From contig NZ_JAHFZF010000015.1 of NCBI RefSeq assembly GCF_018619435.1, forward strand, positions 1 to 64,000: a stretch of DNA of 64,000 nucleotides, given 5' to 3'. Positions 26,739-36,290 of the stretch are shown piece after piece. This DNA is from Rhodoferax sp. U11-2br. GTDB taxonomy: Bacteria > Pseudomonadota > Gammaproteobacteria > Burkholderiales > Burkholderiaceae_C. Both the position numbers and the translations under genes were made by a program. The notes under the pieces were generated by a model. It did no database searches. It saw only the letters and a list, made by a program, of their open reading frames with translations, and was not told the DNA's origin. How positions within the stretch are numbered: position 1 is the stretch's first letter; the number at the start of each line of letters is the position of its first letter.

Positions 26739-27658
26739 TGGAGTCTTACGCGCTGCTGTTGGCAGCCACATTAAATGCGGGCACGGTGCTGGCCATTGCC
26801 TCGCTGGGGCTGTTGATCAACGAGAAGGTGGGCATCGTCAACCTCGGGGCCGAAGGCATGATGTTGTGTGCCGCCATCGCCGGTTTCGCCACGGTGGTCA
26901 GCACCGGGTCGGACTGGTTGGGTTTTGCCGCAGGCATGGTCGTGGGTGGCGCGCTGGCGGCGGTGTTTGGCCTGCTGGTGATCTGGCTCAATACCAACCA
27001 GTACGCCACCGGCTTGGCGCTCACCTTGTTTGGCACCGGCTTCTCCGCCTTTGTAGGCACCAGTTTTGTGCAGGCCAGGATTCCCGAACGTGCGTCGTTC
27101 GCTGTGCCCTACCTGTCAGACATCCCGCTGGTTGGCCCGGCGCTGTTTCGCCACCATCCTTTGGTGTACCTGACGGTGTTGTTTGCGCTGGCCTTGATCT
27201 GGTTCCTGTACCGCACCCGCAGCGGCCTGATTGTGCGCAGCGTGGGTGAAAGCCCCGAGTCGGCCCATGCGCTGGGTTACCCGGTGCGTCGTATCCGTCT
27301 GGCAGCGGTGGTGGTGGGTGGCGCGCTGTGTGGGCTAGCTGGCGCCTACATCTCGGTGATCTACACGCCGCTGTGGGTCGAAGGCATGGTGGCGGGCAAA
27401 GGCTGGATTGCGCTGGCCTTGACCACCTTTGCCACTTGGCGCCCGGCACGGGTATTGCTTGGTGCTTACTTGTTTGGTGGTGTGACGATGTTGCAGTTCC
27501 ACCTGCAGGGCACCGGGGTCGATATTGCTAGCCAGTTCCTGAGCATGTTGCCGTATCTGGCAACCATTCTTGTGTTGGCGCTGATTTCGCGCAACCCGCA
27601 GTGGATCCGCATCAACATGCCAGCCAGCATTGGCAAGCCCTTTTATCCCGGCGCCTGA
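26738..27658 (+). CDS. Nucleoside-type ABC transporter permease 2 (NupC/YufQ-like)
   Basis: 306 aa permease, about eight hydrophobic segments. Family stretches NEKVGIVNLGAEGMMLCAA and SVGESPESAHALGYPVRRIR. The ATG shares a base with the TGA of the first permease (TGATG) and is preceded by AGGAGTGAG. The binding-protein gene starts 80 bases later and appears to have its own promoter. Confidence 0.92.
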   Translation: MESYALLLAATLNAGTVLAIASLGLLINEKVGIVNLGAEGMMLCAAIAGFATVVSTGSDWLGFAAGMVVGGALAAVFGLLVIWLNTNQYATGLALTLFGTGFSAFVGTSFVQARIPERASFAVPYLSDIPLVGPALFRHHPLVYLTVLFALALIWFLYRTRSGLIVRSVGESPESAHALGYPVRRIRLAAVVVGGALCGLAGAYISVIYTPLWVEGMVAGKGWIALALTTFATWRPARVLLGAYLFGGVTMLQFHLQGTGVDIASQFLSMLPYLATILVLALISRNPQWIRINMPASIGKPFYPGA

Positions 27659-27661
27659 GCC

Positions 27662-27692
27662 TTGACGAATCGGTTTGCGCTGGGCTCATAAT
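27662..27692 (+). promoter_or_regulatory. Possible promoter of the BMP-family binding-protein gene
   Basis: TTGACG (27662-27667) and CATAAT (27687-27692) are separated by 19 bases, slightly long for sigma-70. The binding protein is often needed in excess over the membrane parts, which a promoter here would explain. Confidence 0.4.
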
Positions 27693-27738
27693 CACTGTTT
27701 TCTTCAACCCGTCGTTACCCCTTTGATAAGGATTCAAC

Positions 27739-28905
27739 ATGACTGATCTGCAAAAACGTACGCTGCTCAAGGTGGCTGCGCTGACCGCCGTGGCTTCTGC
27801 CGCGCTGGTAGGCTGTGGCAAAAAAGAGGAACCGGCTCCTGCGCCAGCAGCCGCTCCAGAACCGGCAGCGTCCGCACCCGCACCAGCCAAGCCTGAACCA
27901 CTGAAAATTGGTTTTGCCTATGTCGGCCCGGTGGGTGACGGCGGCTGGAGCTTTGCCCACGACAACGGCCGTAAGGCCCTGGAAGCGGCCATGGGTGACA
28001 AGATCGTCACCACGTTTGTGGAAAACGTGCCCGAGTCCGCCGATGCCGAACGTGTCATCCGCGACATGGCTGGGCAAGGCAACAAGCTGATTTTTGGCAC
28101 CACCTTTGGTTACATGGAGCCAATGGTCAAGATTGCGGCCGACATCAAGGACGTGAAGTTTGAACACGCCACCGGCTACAAACAAGGTGAAAACCTGCGC
28201 ACCTATGACAGCCGCACCTACGAAGGCGCCTACATGGCCGGTGTGATTGCCGGCAAGATGACCAAGAGCAATACCCTGGGTGTGGTGGCTTCGGTGCCGA
28301 TCCCGGAAGTCATCCGCAACATCAACAGCTTCACACTCGGAGCCCAAAGCAGCAACCCCAAGATCAAGACCAAGGTGGTCTGGGTGAACACCTGGTTTGA
28401 CCCACCGAAAGAAACCGAAGCGGCCACCAGCCTGATCAATGGCGGCGCCGACGTGTTGTTCCAGAACACCGACTCAGCGGCTGTCTTGAAAACCGCTGAA
28501 GCCAAAGGCAAACGCGCCTTCGGCTGGGATTCCGACATGACCGCTTATGGTCCGAAGGCCCACTTGGCATCTTCTGTCATCAACTGGGGTCCGTACTACA
28601 TCAAGGCCACCCAGGAAGTGCTGGACGGCACCTGGAAGGGTGGCGGTCACAGCTGGTGGGGTGTGAAGGAAGGCGCGATCGATATCGTCTCCATCGCTGA
28701 AGACGTGCCTGCTGAGACCAAGACCAAGGTCGAAGAAGTCAAGAAGGGTCTGGCTGACGGTTCCTTCGTGATCTGGAAAGGTCCTCTGAAAGACAGCGCT
28801 GGCAAGGAAGTGCTGGCCAAGGATGCTGTGGCAGACGACAAGTTCCTCAGCGGCATCAACTTCTACGTCAAGGGTGTGGAAGGCAAAGTGCCGGGCGCCA
28901 AGTAA
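27739..28905 (+). CDS. BMP-family ABC transporter substrate-binding lipoprotein
   Basis: 388 aa. The lipobox LVGC places the lipidated cysteine at residue 26. A tether rich in Ala, Pro and Glu (about 30-54) follows, then a periplasmic-binding fold starting [21 protein letters not shown]. Family stretches [33 protein letters not shown] and [12 protein letters not shown] match the basic-membrane-protein (Bmp/PnrA/Med) family, which binds purine nucleosides. AAGGA lies ahead of the ATG. A strong terminator follows. Confidence 0.94.
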   Translation: MTDLQKRTLLKVAALTAVASAALVGCGKKEEPAPAPAAAPEPAASAPAPAKPEPLKIGFAYVGPVGDGGWSFAHDNGRKALEAAMGDKIVTTFVENVPESADAERVIRDMAGQGNKLIFGTTFGYMEPMVKIAADIKDVKFEHATGYKQGENLRTYDSRTYEGAYMAGVIAGKMTKSNTLGVVASVPIPEVIRNINSFTLGAQSSNPKIKTKVVWVNTWFDPPKETEAATSLINGGADVLFQNTDSAAVLKTAEAKGKRAFGWDSDMTAYGPKAHLASSVINWGPYYIKATQEVLDGTWKGGGHSWWGVKEGAIDIVSIAEDVPAETKTKVEEVKKGLADGSFVIWKGPLKDSAGKEVLAKDAVADDKFLSGINFYVKGVEGKVPGAK

Positions 28906-28923
28906 ACTATGGTGTTCCCACCC

Positions 28924-28951
28924 AAAAAAGCCGCCTGAGGGCGGCTTTTTT
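28924..28951 (+). terminator. Intrinsic terminator after the nucleoside transporter operon
   Basis: AAAAAAGCCGCC / GGCGGCTTTTTT stem with TGAG loop, ending in six T. It separates the transporter from the adenine deaminase gene. Confidence 0.92.
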
Positions 28952-29033
28952 GTTCACTGACTGGCCGCTTGCGGGCGGTCTTGATGTTGCCCTGGCTCAC
29001 GCCTTGGCCAAACCACCTATGAAACGGATTGCC

Positions 29034-30074
29034 ATGAACACCGTCAAACCCATTCCCGCCCACCGACTGTCCGACTTGCTGCGGGTGTTGCCCAAGGCCG
29101 AGTTGCACATGCACATCGAAGGCTCGCTTGAGCCCGAGCTGATGTTTGCGTTGGCGGCCCGTAATGGCTTGAGCCTGCCTTATGCCGATGTGGCTGCACT
29201 CAAACGGGCCTATGTGTTTGGCAACCTGCAGGAGTTTCTGGACGTGTACCACGCAGGTACCCAGGTGCTGCGCACCGAGCAGGACTTCTACGACATGACC
29301 TGGGCTTACCTGGAGCGTGCGGCGGCGGATCATGTGGTGCATACCGAAATCTTCTTTGACACCCAGACCCACACCGGCCACGGTGTGGACACCGACACCG
29401 TGATCAACGGCCTGCACCGCGCCTGTGTGGATGCTCGGTCCAAATTGGGCATCAGCGCCGGGTTGATCCTGTGTTTCTTGCGCCATCTGAGCCAGGCCGA
29501 GGCTTTTGAGGCGCTGGAACAGGCCACGCCACAGCTCGACAAGTTGTTGGGTGTGGGGTTGGCCTCCAGCGAACTGGGTCATCCGCCTGAAAAGTTCACC
29601 GAGGTGTTTGCCAAAGCGCGCAAGCTGGGCCTGCGCTTGGTTGCCCATGCAGGCGAAGAAGGGCCACCAGCCTATATCTGGAGCGCTCTGGATGCGCTTA
29701 AAGTTGAACGTATTGACCATGGCGTGCAAGCTACGAGAGACCCGGCGCTGGTGGCGCGGCTGGTGCGTGAGCAGATTCCGCTCACGGTGTGCCCGCTGTC
29801 CAACCTGAAACTGTGTGTGTTCCCGACGCTGGCGCAGCACAACCTGGGTGCGATGCTGCAGGCCGGTCTGGTGGCCACAGTCAACTCGGATGACCCGGCG
29901 TATTTTGGTGGTTACATCAATGAGAACTTCACCCAGACCTTTGCGGCATTGGGCCTGAGCTCGCAGCACGCTTATCAGCTGGCAAGCAACAGTTTTGAGG
30001 CGAGTTTCATCGATGCATCAGCCAAACGGGCCTATCAAGACCAGTTGGCTGAGCTGTTTGAAACCTTTGAATGA
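29034..30074 (+). CDS. Adenine deaminase (adenosine-deaminase-like fold)
   Basis: 346 aa zinc hydrolase, adenine to hypoxanthine plus ammonia. Metal ligands in [17 protein letters not shown], catalytic segment [12 protein letters not shown] and the terminal [16 protein letters not shown]. The stretch [18 protein letters not shown] and the double Asp followed by PAYFGG are those of the bacterial adenine deaminase group (P. aeruginosa PA0148 type) rather than adenosine deaminase proper, though plain adenosine deaminase cannot be excluded. An ATG five codons upstream (29019) is an alternative start, and neither has a strong ribosome binding site. Feeds hypoxanthine to XdhAB. Confidence 0.88.
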   Translation: MNTVKPIPAHRLSDLLRVLPKAELHMHIEGSLEPELMFALAARNGLSLPYADVAALKRAYVFGNLQEFLDVYHAGTQVLRTEQDFYDMTWAYLERAAADHVVHTEIFFDTQTHTGHGVDTDTVINGLHRACVDARSKLGISAGLILCFLRHLSQAEAFEALEQATPQLDKLLGVGLASSELGHPPEKFTEVFAKARKLGLRLVAHAGEEGPPAYIWSALDALKVERIDHGVQATRDPALVARLVREQIPLTVCPLSNLKLCVFPTLAQHNLGAMLQAGLVATVNSDDPAYFGGYINENFTQTFAALGLSSQHAYQLASNSFEASFIDASAKRAYQDQLAELFETFE

Positions 30075-30088
30075 GGGGTGTGTGAAGG

Positions 30089-30116
30089 GAAAACCGGCAA
30101 CTTGCGGGTTGCCGGT
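30089..30116 (-). terminator. Hairpin between convergent adenine deaminase and yhhQ-like genes
   Basis: ACCGGCAAC (30093-30101) / GTTGCCGGT (30108-30116). Read on the minus strand the stem is followed by TTTTCCC, so it best serves the minus-strand transporter gene. Confidence 0.6.
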
Positions 30117-30131
30117 CGGGTGGCCAGGTGC

Positions 30132-30677
30132 TTAGCGCACCGGCACCCACAGCTGCAGGCGCGGCAGCATCACGCGGTAGGGCGCCAGCAGCACCGCGGC
30201 CATGAGCCACTTGATGCTCAGGTCGCCAGCGGCCAGCATCAGCCAGTTCATGTCGGAGCCCGCAAACGCCAGAAAGAAGAAGATGCCGGTGTCGACCACC
30301 GATGCCACGGCCGAGCCAATCAGCGGTGCTTTCCACCACGATCCGGCGCGCAGGCGGTTGAAGGCCACGATGTCGAGCAGCTGGCCCACAATGAAGGCCG
30401 CACCGGAGGCCACGGCAATACGCCACGGCGCCAGGGCAAACGACACAACTACCGCAATCGCAAAACCGGCCCAGGCCACACGGCGGGCTGCCGCATTGCC
30501 GACCGCTCGGTTGGTCAAATCGGTCACCAGAAAGGCCACCGGGAAGGTGAAGGCGCCCCAGGTCAACCAGTCGTTGAGCGGGAACTGCACCAGGTAATTG
30601 GACGAAACGATCACCACCAGCATGGCCAAAATCGGCCGCCAGAGGGTCAGAAGAGGGGTAGTGGGCTGGGAATTCAT
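30132..30677 (-). CDS. yhhQ: Queuosine precursor transporter (YhhQ/VUT family)
   Basis: 181 aa inner-membrane protein with about six hydrophobic segments. Family stretches VIVSSNYLVQFPLNDWLTWG, FPVAFLVTDLTNR, IVGQLLDIVAFNRLR and SVVDTGIFFFLAFAG identify the COG1738 group, which imports the deazaguanine bases preQ0/preQ1 for tRNA modification. The ATG at 30677 gives the compact form, and 19 upstream codons are open but unlike the family. It is divergent from guaD by 77 bases and sits among purine-base deaminases. Whether this homologue takes preQ0 or an ordinary purine is not decided by the sequence. Confidence 0.87.
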   Translation of the reverse strand: MNSQPTTPLLTLWRPILAMLVVIVSSNYLVQFPLNDWLTWGAFTFPVAFLVTDLTNRAVGNAAARRVAWAGFAIAVVVSFALAPWRIAVASGAAFIVGQLLDIVAFNRLRAGSWWKAPLIGSAVASVVDTGIFFFLAFAGSDMNWLMLAAGDLSIKWLMAAVLLAPYRVMLPRLQLWVPVR

Positions 30678-30754
30678 CCCGCGATTATCGCAGTTGGCCC
30701 CCAAGGCCGCCTGCTGGCGACGATTTCCGGACAAATTAGGTAAGCTCAGCGCCT

Positions 30755-32077
30755 ATGAAAGCTTACCGTGCCGCCCTTCTTTATTTCAAGCCAGAGGCCG
30801 ATCCGCGCCAGTGTGTGGTCTATGAGCCCGACGGCCTGCTGGTGGTGGGGCCCAACGCCAGTGGCACCCAGGTGGTGCTGGCTCTGGGACCGTATGACGC
30901 GTTGCAAGCCGACTACGCGCGGCTGCCGGTGCAACACTGGCCGGGGCGCATCATCGCGCCGGGTTTTGTCGACCTGCACAGCCACTACCCGCAAACCAAT
31001 GTGATTGCCTCACCCGCCGATGGCTTGCTGCCGTGGCTGGAGGATTACACCTTTCCTGAAGAAAATCGCTTCTCAGCCACCGAATACTGTGCGCAGGCAG
31101 CTCAGTTTTTTGTAGCGGAAATGTTGCGCAACGGGGTCACTACCGCGCTCACCTTTGCCACCTCACACCCGGCCTCGGTCAACGCTTTGTTTGTGGAGGC
31201 ACAAGCTCAGCATTTGCGTTGGATGACCGGCCTCTGCCTGATGGACCGCCATGCGCCGTCCAGCTTGCTGAACCAGCCATCCATGCCCGGCCGCGTCGAC
31301 GCCACTGAGCAAAGCCTGATCGACTCCGAAGAGCTGCTGCAGCGCTGGCATGGTGTGGATCGCCTGGGTTATGCGATCACGCCACGTTTTGCTCCCACCA
31401 GCACCGACGCCCAGCTGCGTGGTGCGGGGGAGTTGGCAGCACGTTACCCGGACGTCTGGATCCAGTCCCATGTGGCTGAGAACAAAGATGAAATCGCCTG
31501 GGCGCGTGCGCTGTTTCCGGCCTCCAGCAGCTACCTGGCCACTTACGCCGACTTTGGCCTGCTGCGCCAGCGTTCGGTGTACGCCCACTGCATCCACTTT
31601 GACGATGCCGACCGGGCCCTGATGCGCGACAGCGGTGCGGCAGCGGCGGTCTGCCCGACCAGCAACCTCTTTTTGGCCAGCGGCTTTTTTGACTACGCCG
31701 GCGCCGACCGTGTGGGTTTCAAGTACGGCCTGGCCAATGACGTGGGTGGCGGCACCAGCTTCAGCCCGTTTCACACCATGCTGGCGGCCTATTACGTGGG
31801 GCGCGAGGGGCGGGGTAAAACCGGCCTGTCGCTGTCGCCCCAGCAACTCTGGTGGCAACACACCGCAGGTGCGGCGCAGGCGTTGGGCTTGGAGGGTGTG
31901 GTGGGCAATCTGTTGCCGGGTTGTGAGGCAGACTTTGTGCTGCTCAACCCGCAAGCCACGCCCTTGCTGGCGCGGCGCACGGCACAAGCGGCCACGCTCG
32001 ATGAGCTGCTGTTTTCGATGATCGTGCTGGGTGATGACCGGCTCGTGGAGCGCACCGTGATTTCACAAGCAGTTTGA
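30755..32077 (+). CDS. guaD: Guanine deaminase
   Basis: 440 aa amidohydrolase, guanine to xanthine plus ammonia. The metal motif is APGFVDLHSHYPQ, and the guanine-deaminase phrases DGLLPWLEDYTFPEE, QSHVAENKDE, YAHCIHFDD and AVCPTSNLFLASG are all present. Asp in GLANDVGGGTSFS is the catalytic acid. It supplies xanthine to XdhAB. The stop codon overlaps the first base of repeat copy D. Confidence 0.95.
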   Translation: MKAYRAALLYFKPEADPRQCVVYEPDGLLVVGPNASGTQVVLALGPYDALQADYARLPVQHWPGRIIAPGFVDLHSHYPQTNVIASPADGLLPWLEDYTFPEENRFSATEYCAQAAQFFVAEMLRNGVTTALTFATSHPASVNALFVEAQAQHLRWMTGLCLMDRHAPSSLLNQPSMPGRVDATEQSLIDSEELLQRWHGVDRLGYAITPRFAPTSTDAQLRGAGELAARYPDVWIQSHVAENKDEIAWARALFPASSSYLATYADFGLLRQRSVYAHCIHFDDADRALMRDSGAAAAVCPTSNLFLASGFFDYAGADRVGFKYGLANDVGGGTSFSPFHTMLAAYYVGREGRGKTGLSLSPQQLWWQHTAGAAQALGLEGVVGNLLPGCEADFVLLNPQATPLLARRTAQAATLDELLFSMIVLGDDRLVERTVISQAV

Positions 32078-32112
32078 GCCTCTGGCCCTTTTGCAACAAG
32101 CGCTTCTTGCTA
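32077..32112 (+). repeat. Dispersed palindromic repeat, copy D (at the guaD stop codon)
   Basis: AGCCTCTGGCCCTTTTGC, then AACAAGCGCTTCTTGCTAC. Matches copy A in order and orientation with a degraded right arm. It begins on the last base of the guaD stop codon. Confidence 0.55.
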
Positions 32113-32203
32113 CTTAAGTCGTAGTCAATCATGCCACCCCTCACACCCCGTCCCGCCTGGTTTGCCTTGGTTTGCGGCTGGGTTGTGATGTTGTTGTCTG
32201 CCT

Positions 32204-32884
32204 ATGCAAGTCAATCCAGCCCGCTTTGATGGCGTGAGCAGTGGTGTGCGTCGTTACAACGGCGAGTACCAGAGCCACGCGCATGACCATGTGCAGATCA
32301 TGTTTGGCTTGCAGGGGCGCATGGAGCTGGATGTGGCTGGCCACAGTGCTTTTGCCGATGCTTCCTGTGGTTTGCTGATTCCTGCGGGCGTGTCCCACGG
32401 CTTTCTGGCTGGCCCGGACACCCGGATGTTTGTGATTGAACTTCCCGCACAAGAGGATCTGGGTCGCGCACGCAGTTTTGCGGTCACTGCCGCTTGCCGT
32501 GAGAGTGTGGTCTGGGGTGATGCCCGCGTGCAACTGGCCCAGGTACTGCAGGCGCCGCGCATTCTGGCGCGCCGTGGCATCGATCTCGCGCAGCTGGATG
32601 CTGCGCTGACCAAGGCCTTGTTCGAGTCCTGGAGTACACAGCGCATGGCCGCGCTGTTTTTCCTGAGCCCACAGCGTTTTCATGCGCGCCTGCTGGAACT
32701 CACCGGGCAGACGCCACAGGACTACCTGCGGCGTCTGCGCCTGGATGCGGCAGAGCGCCTGCTGCGCCTGGGCCTGGCGCTGGAAACGGCCGCTTTGCAG
32801 GTCGGCTACCGCTCCGCCAGTGCCTTGAGTTATGCCCTCAAACGAGACCGCCAACTCGGTGCCCGCGTTCTGCGCCAAGCCTGA
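32204..32884 (+). CDS. AraC-family transcriptional regulator
   Basis: 226 aa. The N-terminal cupin-like sensor has YQSHAHDHVQIMFGLQG and GLLIPAGVSHGF. The C-terminal helix-turn-helix pair has LRLDAAERLLRLGLALETAA and VGYRSASALSYALKR. The first helix-turn-helix is short, so the DNA-binding part is compact for the family. It precedes, on the same strand, an EamA exporter gene by 56 bases and may control it. Effector unknown. Confidence 0.85.
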   Translation: MQVNPARFDGVSSGVRRYNGEYQSHAHDHVQIMFGLQGRMELDVAGHSAFADASCGLLIPAGVSHGFLAGPDTRMFVIELPAQEDLGRARSFAVTAACRESVVWGDARVQLAQVLQAPRILARRGIDLAQLDAALTKALFESWSTQRMAALFFLSPQRFHARLLELTGQTPQDYLRRLRLDAAERLLRLGLALETAALQVGYRSASALSYALKRDRQLGARVLRQA

Positions 32885-32940
32885 CCACAGGTCAAGAGGA
32901 TCTCGCAAGTTGGTACGCCACCCGGCGGCACCATGTGGCC

Positions 32941-33849
32941 ATGAAACATCCAACATTTGCCGGAATTGCCATGGCACTTTGCGCCGCTGCCCTGTGGGGC
33001 ACCACCGGCACCGCACAAACCTTTGTCTCGGCCCAGGCGTCGCCCTATTGGATTGGTGCCTTGCGGCTGGCCATTGGCAGTGTCTTCTTCGCCGCCTGTC
33101 TGCTTGTTGGTCGCGCGGGTCATTTTGCTGGTGGTCAGGGCTTGCGAACCGTCTGGCGCTGGGCGCTGCTGGCAGGCACGGCCGTCGCGATCTATAACCT
33201 GAGTTTTTTTGCCGGTGTCAAGGCCACCGGGGTGGCGGTGGGCACCGGGGTGGCCATTGGCAGCGGTCCGGTGTGGGTGGGCCTGTTGGAGGCCTTGTTC
33301 AACAGAAAAGCGCCGCGTCCGGTGTGGTGGCTCGGAACCGCCTTGGCGGTGGCCGGCATCAGTTTCATGATGATGGCCGGTGGCGCCGACGCCCAGGTGA
33401 ATGTGACGGGTTTGGGGCTCTGTTTGCTGGCAGGTTTGTCGTACGCCAGTTACACCATCGTCTCCAAACATCTGGTGGGGCTGACGACGCCGACCATGGC
33501 GACGTTTTTGGTGTTCTCCGTGGCGGCGGTGATGGCCGTGCCGGTGGCGGCGCTGGTGTCGCCACCCTGGGTGAACTCGGCCGCCACTTGGTGGATGGTG
33601 ACTTACCTGGGCGTGGTGGTCACCGGTGTGGCGTATTTGTTGTTCAGCCACGCCTTGCGCCGGGTGTCGGCAGCCACCTGTGTGACCTTGACGCTGGCCG
33701 AGCCGGTGACAGCTTTTGTGCTGGCGATTGTGGTGGTGGGTGAACAACCAGGCACCCTGGCCTACGGCGGTCTGGCGCTGGTGTTGCTGGGCCTGTTGTG
33801 TGTGGTGTGGGGCGAAACCAGGCCACAAGCTGCGGGTAATTTGCCGTGA
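32941..33849 (+). CDS. EamA/DMT-family transporter
   Basis: 302 aa with ten predicted hydrophobic segments in two EamA repeats (about 5-140 and 150-295), e.g. MALCAAALWGTTGTAQTFV at the start of repeat 1 and GLCLLAGLSYASYTIVSK at the start of repeat 2. Members export amino acids, metabolites or purine-like compounds. The substrate is unknown here. A GTG six bases upstream is an alternative start. Likely regulated by the AraC gene just before it. Confidence 0.88.
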   Translation: MKHPTFAGIAMALCAAALWGTTGTAQTFVSAQASPYWIGALRLAIGSVFFAACLLVGRAGHFAGGQGLRTVWRWALLAGTAVAIYNLSFFAGVKATGVAVGTGVAIGSGPVWVGLLEALFNRKAPRPVWWLGTALAVAGISFMMMAGGADAQVNVTGLGLCLLAGLSYASYTIVSKHLVGLTTPTMATFLVFSVAAVMAVPVAALVSPPWVNSAATWWMVTYLGVVVTGVAYLLFSHALRRVSAATCVTLTLAEPVTAFVLAIVVVGEQPGTLAYGGLALVLLGLLCVVWGETRPQAAGNLP

Positions 33850-33898
33850 AGCCTGCGGGTTGTCGCGCACAGCGGATGATGGTATGACAAGCCTTTTG

Positions 33899-33936
33899 GG
33901 CCTCTAGCCCTTTTATATCAAGGGCTGAAAGCTATA
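33899..33936 (+). repeat. Dispersed palindromic repeat, copy B (intergenic)
   Basis: GGCCTCTAGCCCTT, loop TTATATC, AAGGGCTGAAAGCTATA. Near-identical to copy A. It lies 49 bases after the EamA stop codon in the gap before dcd. Confidence 0.75.
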
Positions 33937-33985
33937 TTATTGATAGTTTTCTCTGTTGATGTGCGACACTTGTGCTACCGACCCT

Positions 33986-34013
33986 TTGGCCGCGCCCGGT
34001 GCCTGCTTACAAT
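33986..34013 (+). promoter_or_regulatory. Promoter of dcd
   Basis: TTGGCC (33986-33991), 16-base spacer, TACAAT (34008-34013). The inferred start near 34020 leaves a short leader with CCGGAG ahead of the dcd ATG. Confidence 0.5.
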
Positions 34014-34042
34014 CCGCTACCCCTTCCGGAGACTGACTTCCC

Positions 34043-34615
34043 ATGAGCATCAAAAGCGACAAATGGATCCGCCGCATGGCAGAGCAACACGGCATGATTG
34101 AGCCGTTCGAGCCCGGCCAGATCCGCCAGCGTGACGGCAACAAAATCATCAGCTACGGCACCAGCAGCTATGGCTACGACATCCGCTGCGCGCCCGAGTT
34201 CAAGGTGTTCACCAACATCCACAGCACGGTGGTTGACCCGAAAAACTTCGACGAGAAGAGTTTTGTCGACTTCAACGACGACGTCTGCATCATCCCGCCC
34301 AACAGCTTTGCACTGGCGCGCACCATGGAGTACTTCCGTATTCCGCGCAATGTGCTGACGATTTGCCTGGGCAAAAGCACCTACGCACGCTGCGGCATCA
34401 TCGTCAACGTGACCCCGTTCGAACCCGAATGGGAAGGTTATGTGACGCTGGAGTTCTCCAACACCACACCGCTGCCCGCCAAGATTTACGCCGGTGAAGG
34501 CTGCGCCCAGGTGCTGTTTTTCGAGAGCGACAAGGACGACGTCTGCGAAACCAGCTACAAGGACCGTGGCGGCAAATACCAGGGTCAACGCGGCGTGACC
34601 TTGCCCAAGGCCTGA
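34043..34615 (+). CDS. dcd: dCTP deaminase
   Basis: 190 aa enzyme converting dCTP to dUTP for thymidylate synthesis. Begins [20 protein letters not shown]. Family motifs [36 protein letters not shown] (catalytic region with Glu in [12 protein letters not shown]) and AQVLFFES, ending in [14 protein letters not shown]. Ribosome binding site GGAG. Stand-alone gene with its own promoter. Confidence 0.97.
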   Translation: MSIKSDKWIRRMAEQHGMIEPFEPGQIRQRDGNKIISYGTSSYGYDIRCAPEFKVFTNIHSTVVDPKNFDEKSFVDFNDDVCIIPPNSFALARTMEYFRIPRNVLTICLGKSTYARCGIIVNVTPFEPEWEGYVTLEFSNTTPLPAKIYAGEGCAQVLFFESDKDDVCETSYKDRGGKYQGQRGVTLPKA

Positions 34616-34787
34616 GGGCGCAGCGGCCCTGCCGATGGTGAGCAGCGTGACTCACGCGGGGCGTTCGTTTAGCCCGGCCTTTGGCCGCTTGCCAGCAGAA
34701 TGGAAGGCTTGGGCGATAATGAGGGTTTGCTCCAGTTCGTGGGGCTGCACCAGCTATCGGATGGGTAGCAACTGACACTGGCTCTGA

Positions 34788-36284
34788 ATGACCGACCTGA
34801 CTCCTGATCTTTCGAACGAATTAACCGCCGACACGCTCCCGATGGCGTTTGCACAGCTGCAATTGTCGGCACCTCTGGCCCGCGCTGTGGCCGAGATGGG
34901 CTACGAGTCCATGACCCCGATCCAGGCGCAAGCCATTCCCGTGGTTCTGCAAGGCCGCGACGTGATGGGTGCGGCCCAGACCGGCACTGGCAAAACCGCA
35001 GCCTTTGCGCTGCCGTTGTTGCAACGCATGCTCAAGCATGAAAACGCCTCGACCTCACCCGCGCGCCACCCGGTGCGTGCGCTGGTGCTGTTGCCGACGC
35101 GTGAACTGGCTGACCAAGTGGCCGAGCAGGTCCGGCTGTATGGCAAATACACCAACCTGCGCAGCACCGTGGTGTTTGGTGGCATCGACATGAAGCCGCA
35201 AACCGCCGAGCTCAAAAAAGGCGTGGAGGTGCTGGTGGCCACCCCGGGGCGCTTGCTGGACCACATCGAAGCCAAGAACTGTGTGTTGAACCAGGTGGAG
35301 TATGTGGTGCTGGACGAGGCCGACCGCATGCTCGACATCGGTTTCCTGCCTGATCTGCAACGTATCCTGAGCTACCTGCCCAAACAACGCACCACCTTGC
35401 TGTTCTCGGCCACCTTCTCGCCCGAGATCAAGCGCCTAGCCAACAGCTACCTGCAAGACCCGGTGACGATCGAGGTGGCGCGCTCCAATGCCACCGCCTC
35501 CACGGTGGAGCAACACTTCTACAGCGTGGGGGATGACGACAAACGCCACGCCTTACACCAGATTCTCAAGCAGCGTGAGCTCAAACAGGCTTTTGTGTTT
35601 GTCAACAGCAAACTTGGTTGCGCCCGTCTGGCGCGTTCGCTGGAGCGTGAAGGCCTCAAAACCACCGCACTGCACGGCGACAAGAGCCAGGACGAGCGCC
35701 TCAAGGCGCTGGAGTCCTTCAAATCAGGCGAGGTCGACCTGCTGGTGTGTACCGACGTGGCCGCACGCGGGCTCGACATCAAGGATGTGCCCGCGGTGTT
35801 CAACTTCGACATCCCGTTCCACGCCGAAGACTATGTGCACCGCATTGGCCGTACCGGTCGTGCTGGCCAGTCCGGTCTGGCGGTGAACTTTGTCTCCAAG
35901 AGTGACGCGCGCTTGATTGCCGACATCGAAAAACTGCTCAAGACCAAGATTGAGCTGGAAGCCATCGAGTTCGAGGAAGACCTGCCCGATATCCGCAAGC
36001 AGGGCCACATCAACGATGGTCGGCGTCTGTACAAACAAGAGAGCGAGACGTCCGGACGTGATGCTTATGTGGCGCGTGCGCCGCGTGAACCACGCAGCGA
36101 CTACAAGCCTAGAGCGCGCGCTGCCGCACCGGCCGATCCCTTCTTTGACAAACCGTATGAGCCGTCCTTGCCGCCCGAAGCCGCTCCCCCGTGGGAAGCT
36201 GCAGCAGCGCGGCCCGGAGTGCGCACCATTTCCGGCAACATCCGCTCCAAACGCAAGGTCGCGGCGCTGTTCACCCCGGTTTAA
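34788..36284 (+). CDS. DEAD-box RNA helicase, RhlE type
   Basis: 498 aa ATP-dependent RNA helicase. Q-motif MTPIQAQAIPVVLQGRD, Walker A AQTGTGKTAAF, motif Ib ATPGRLLDH, DEAD as VLDEADRMLDIGF, SAT in LFSATFS, and helicase C motifs TDVAARGLDI and HRIGRTGRAG. The C-terminal tail (about 415-498) is basic and proline-rich, as in RhlE proteins that act in ribosome assembly or RNA decay. Convergent with apaH, only six bases between stop codons. Confidence 0.93.
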   Translation: MTDLTPDLSNELTADTLPMAFAQLQLSAPLARAVAEMGYESMTPIQAQAIPVVLQGRDVMGAAQTGTGKTAAFALPLLQRMLKHENASTSPARHPVRALVLLPTRELADQVAEQVRLYGKYTNLRSTVVFGGIDMKPQTAELKKGVEVLVATPGRLLDHIEAKNCVLNQVEYVVLDEADRMLDIGFLPDLQRILSYLPKQRTTLLFSATFSPEIKRLANSYLQDPVTIEVARSNATASTVEQHFYSVGDDDKRHALHQILKQRELKQAFVFVNSKLGCARLARSLEREGLKTTALHGDKSQDERLKALESFKSGEVDLLVCTDVAARGLDIKDVPAVFNFDIPFHAEDYVHRIGRTGRAGQSGLAVNFVSKSDARLIADIEKLLKTKIELEAIEFEEDLPDIRKQGHINDGRRLYKQESETSGRDAYVARAPREPRSDYKPRARAAAPADPFFDKPYEPSLPPEAAPPWEAAAARPGVRTISGNIRSKRKVAALFTPV

Positions 36285-36290
36285 CCGGGC

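Noticed and set aside
29690..29740. Repeat-like sequence inside the adenine deaminase gene
   Set aside because: Encodes the family-conserved [10 protein letters not shown]. Only short blocks resemble the repeat.
32131..32229. 32-codon hydrophobic ORF (MPPLTPRPAWFALVCGW...) overlapping the AraC start in another frame
   Set aside because: No ribosome binding site, overlaps the regulator gene, and no support beyond being open.
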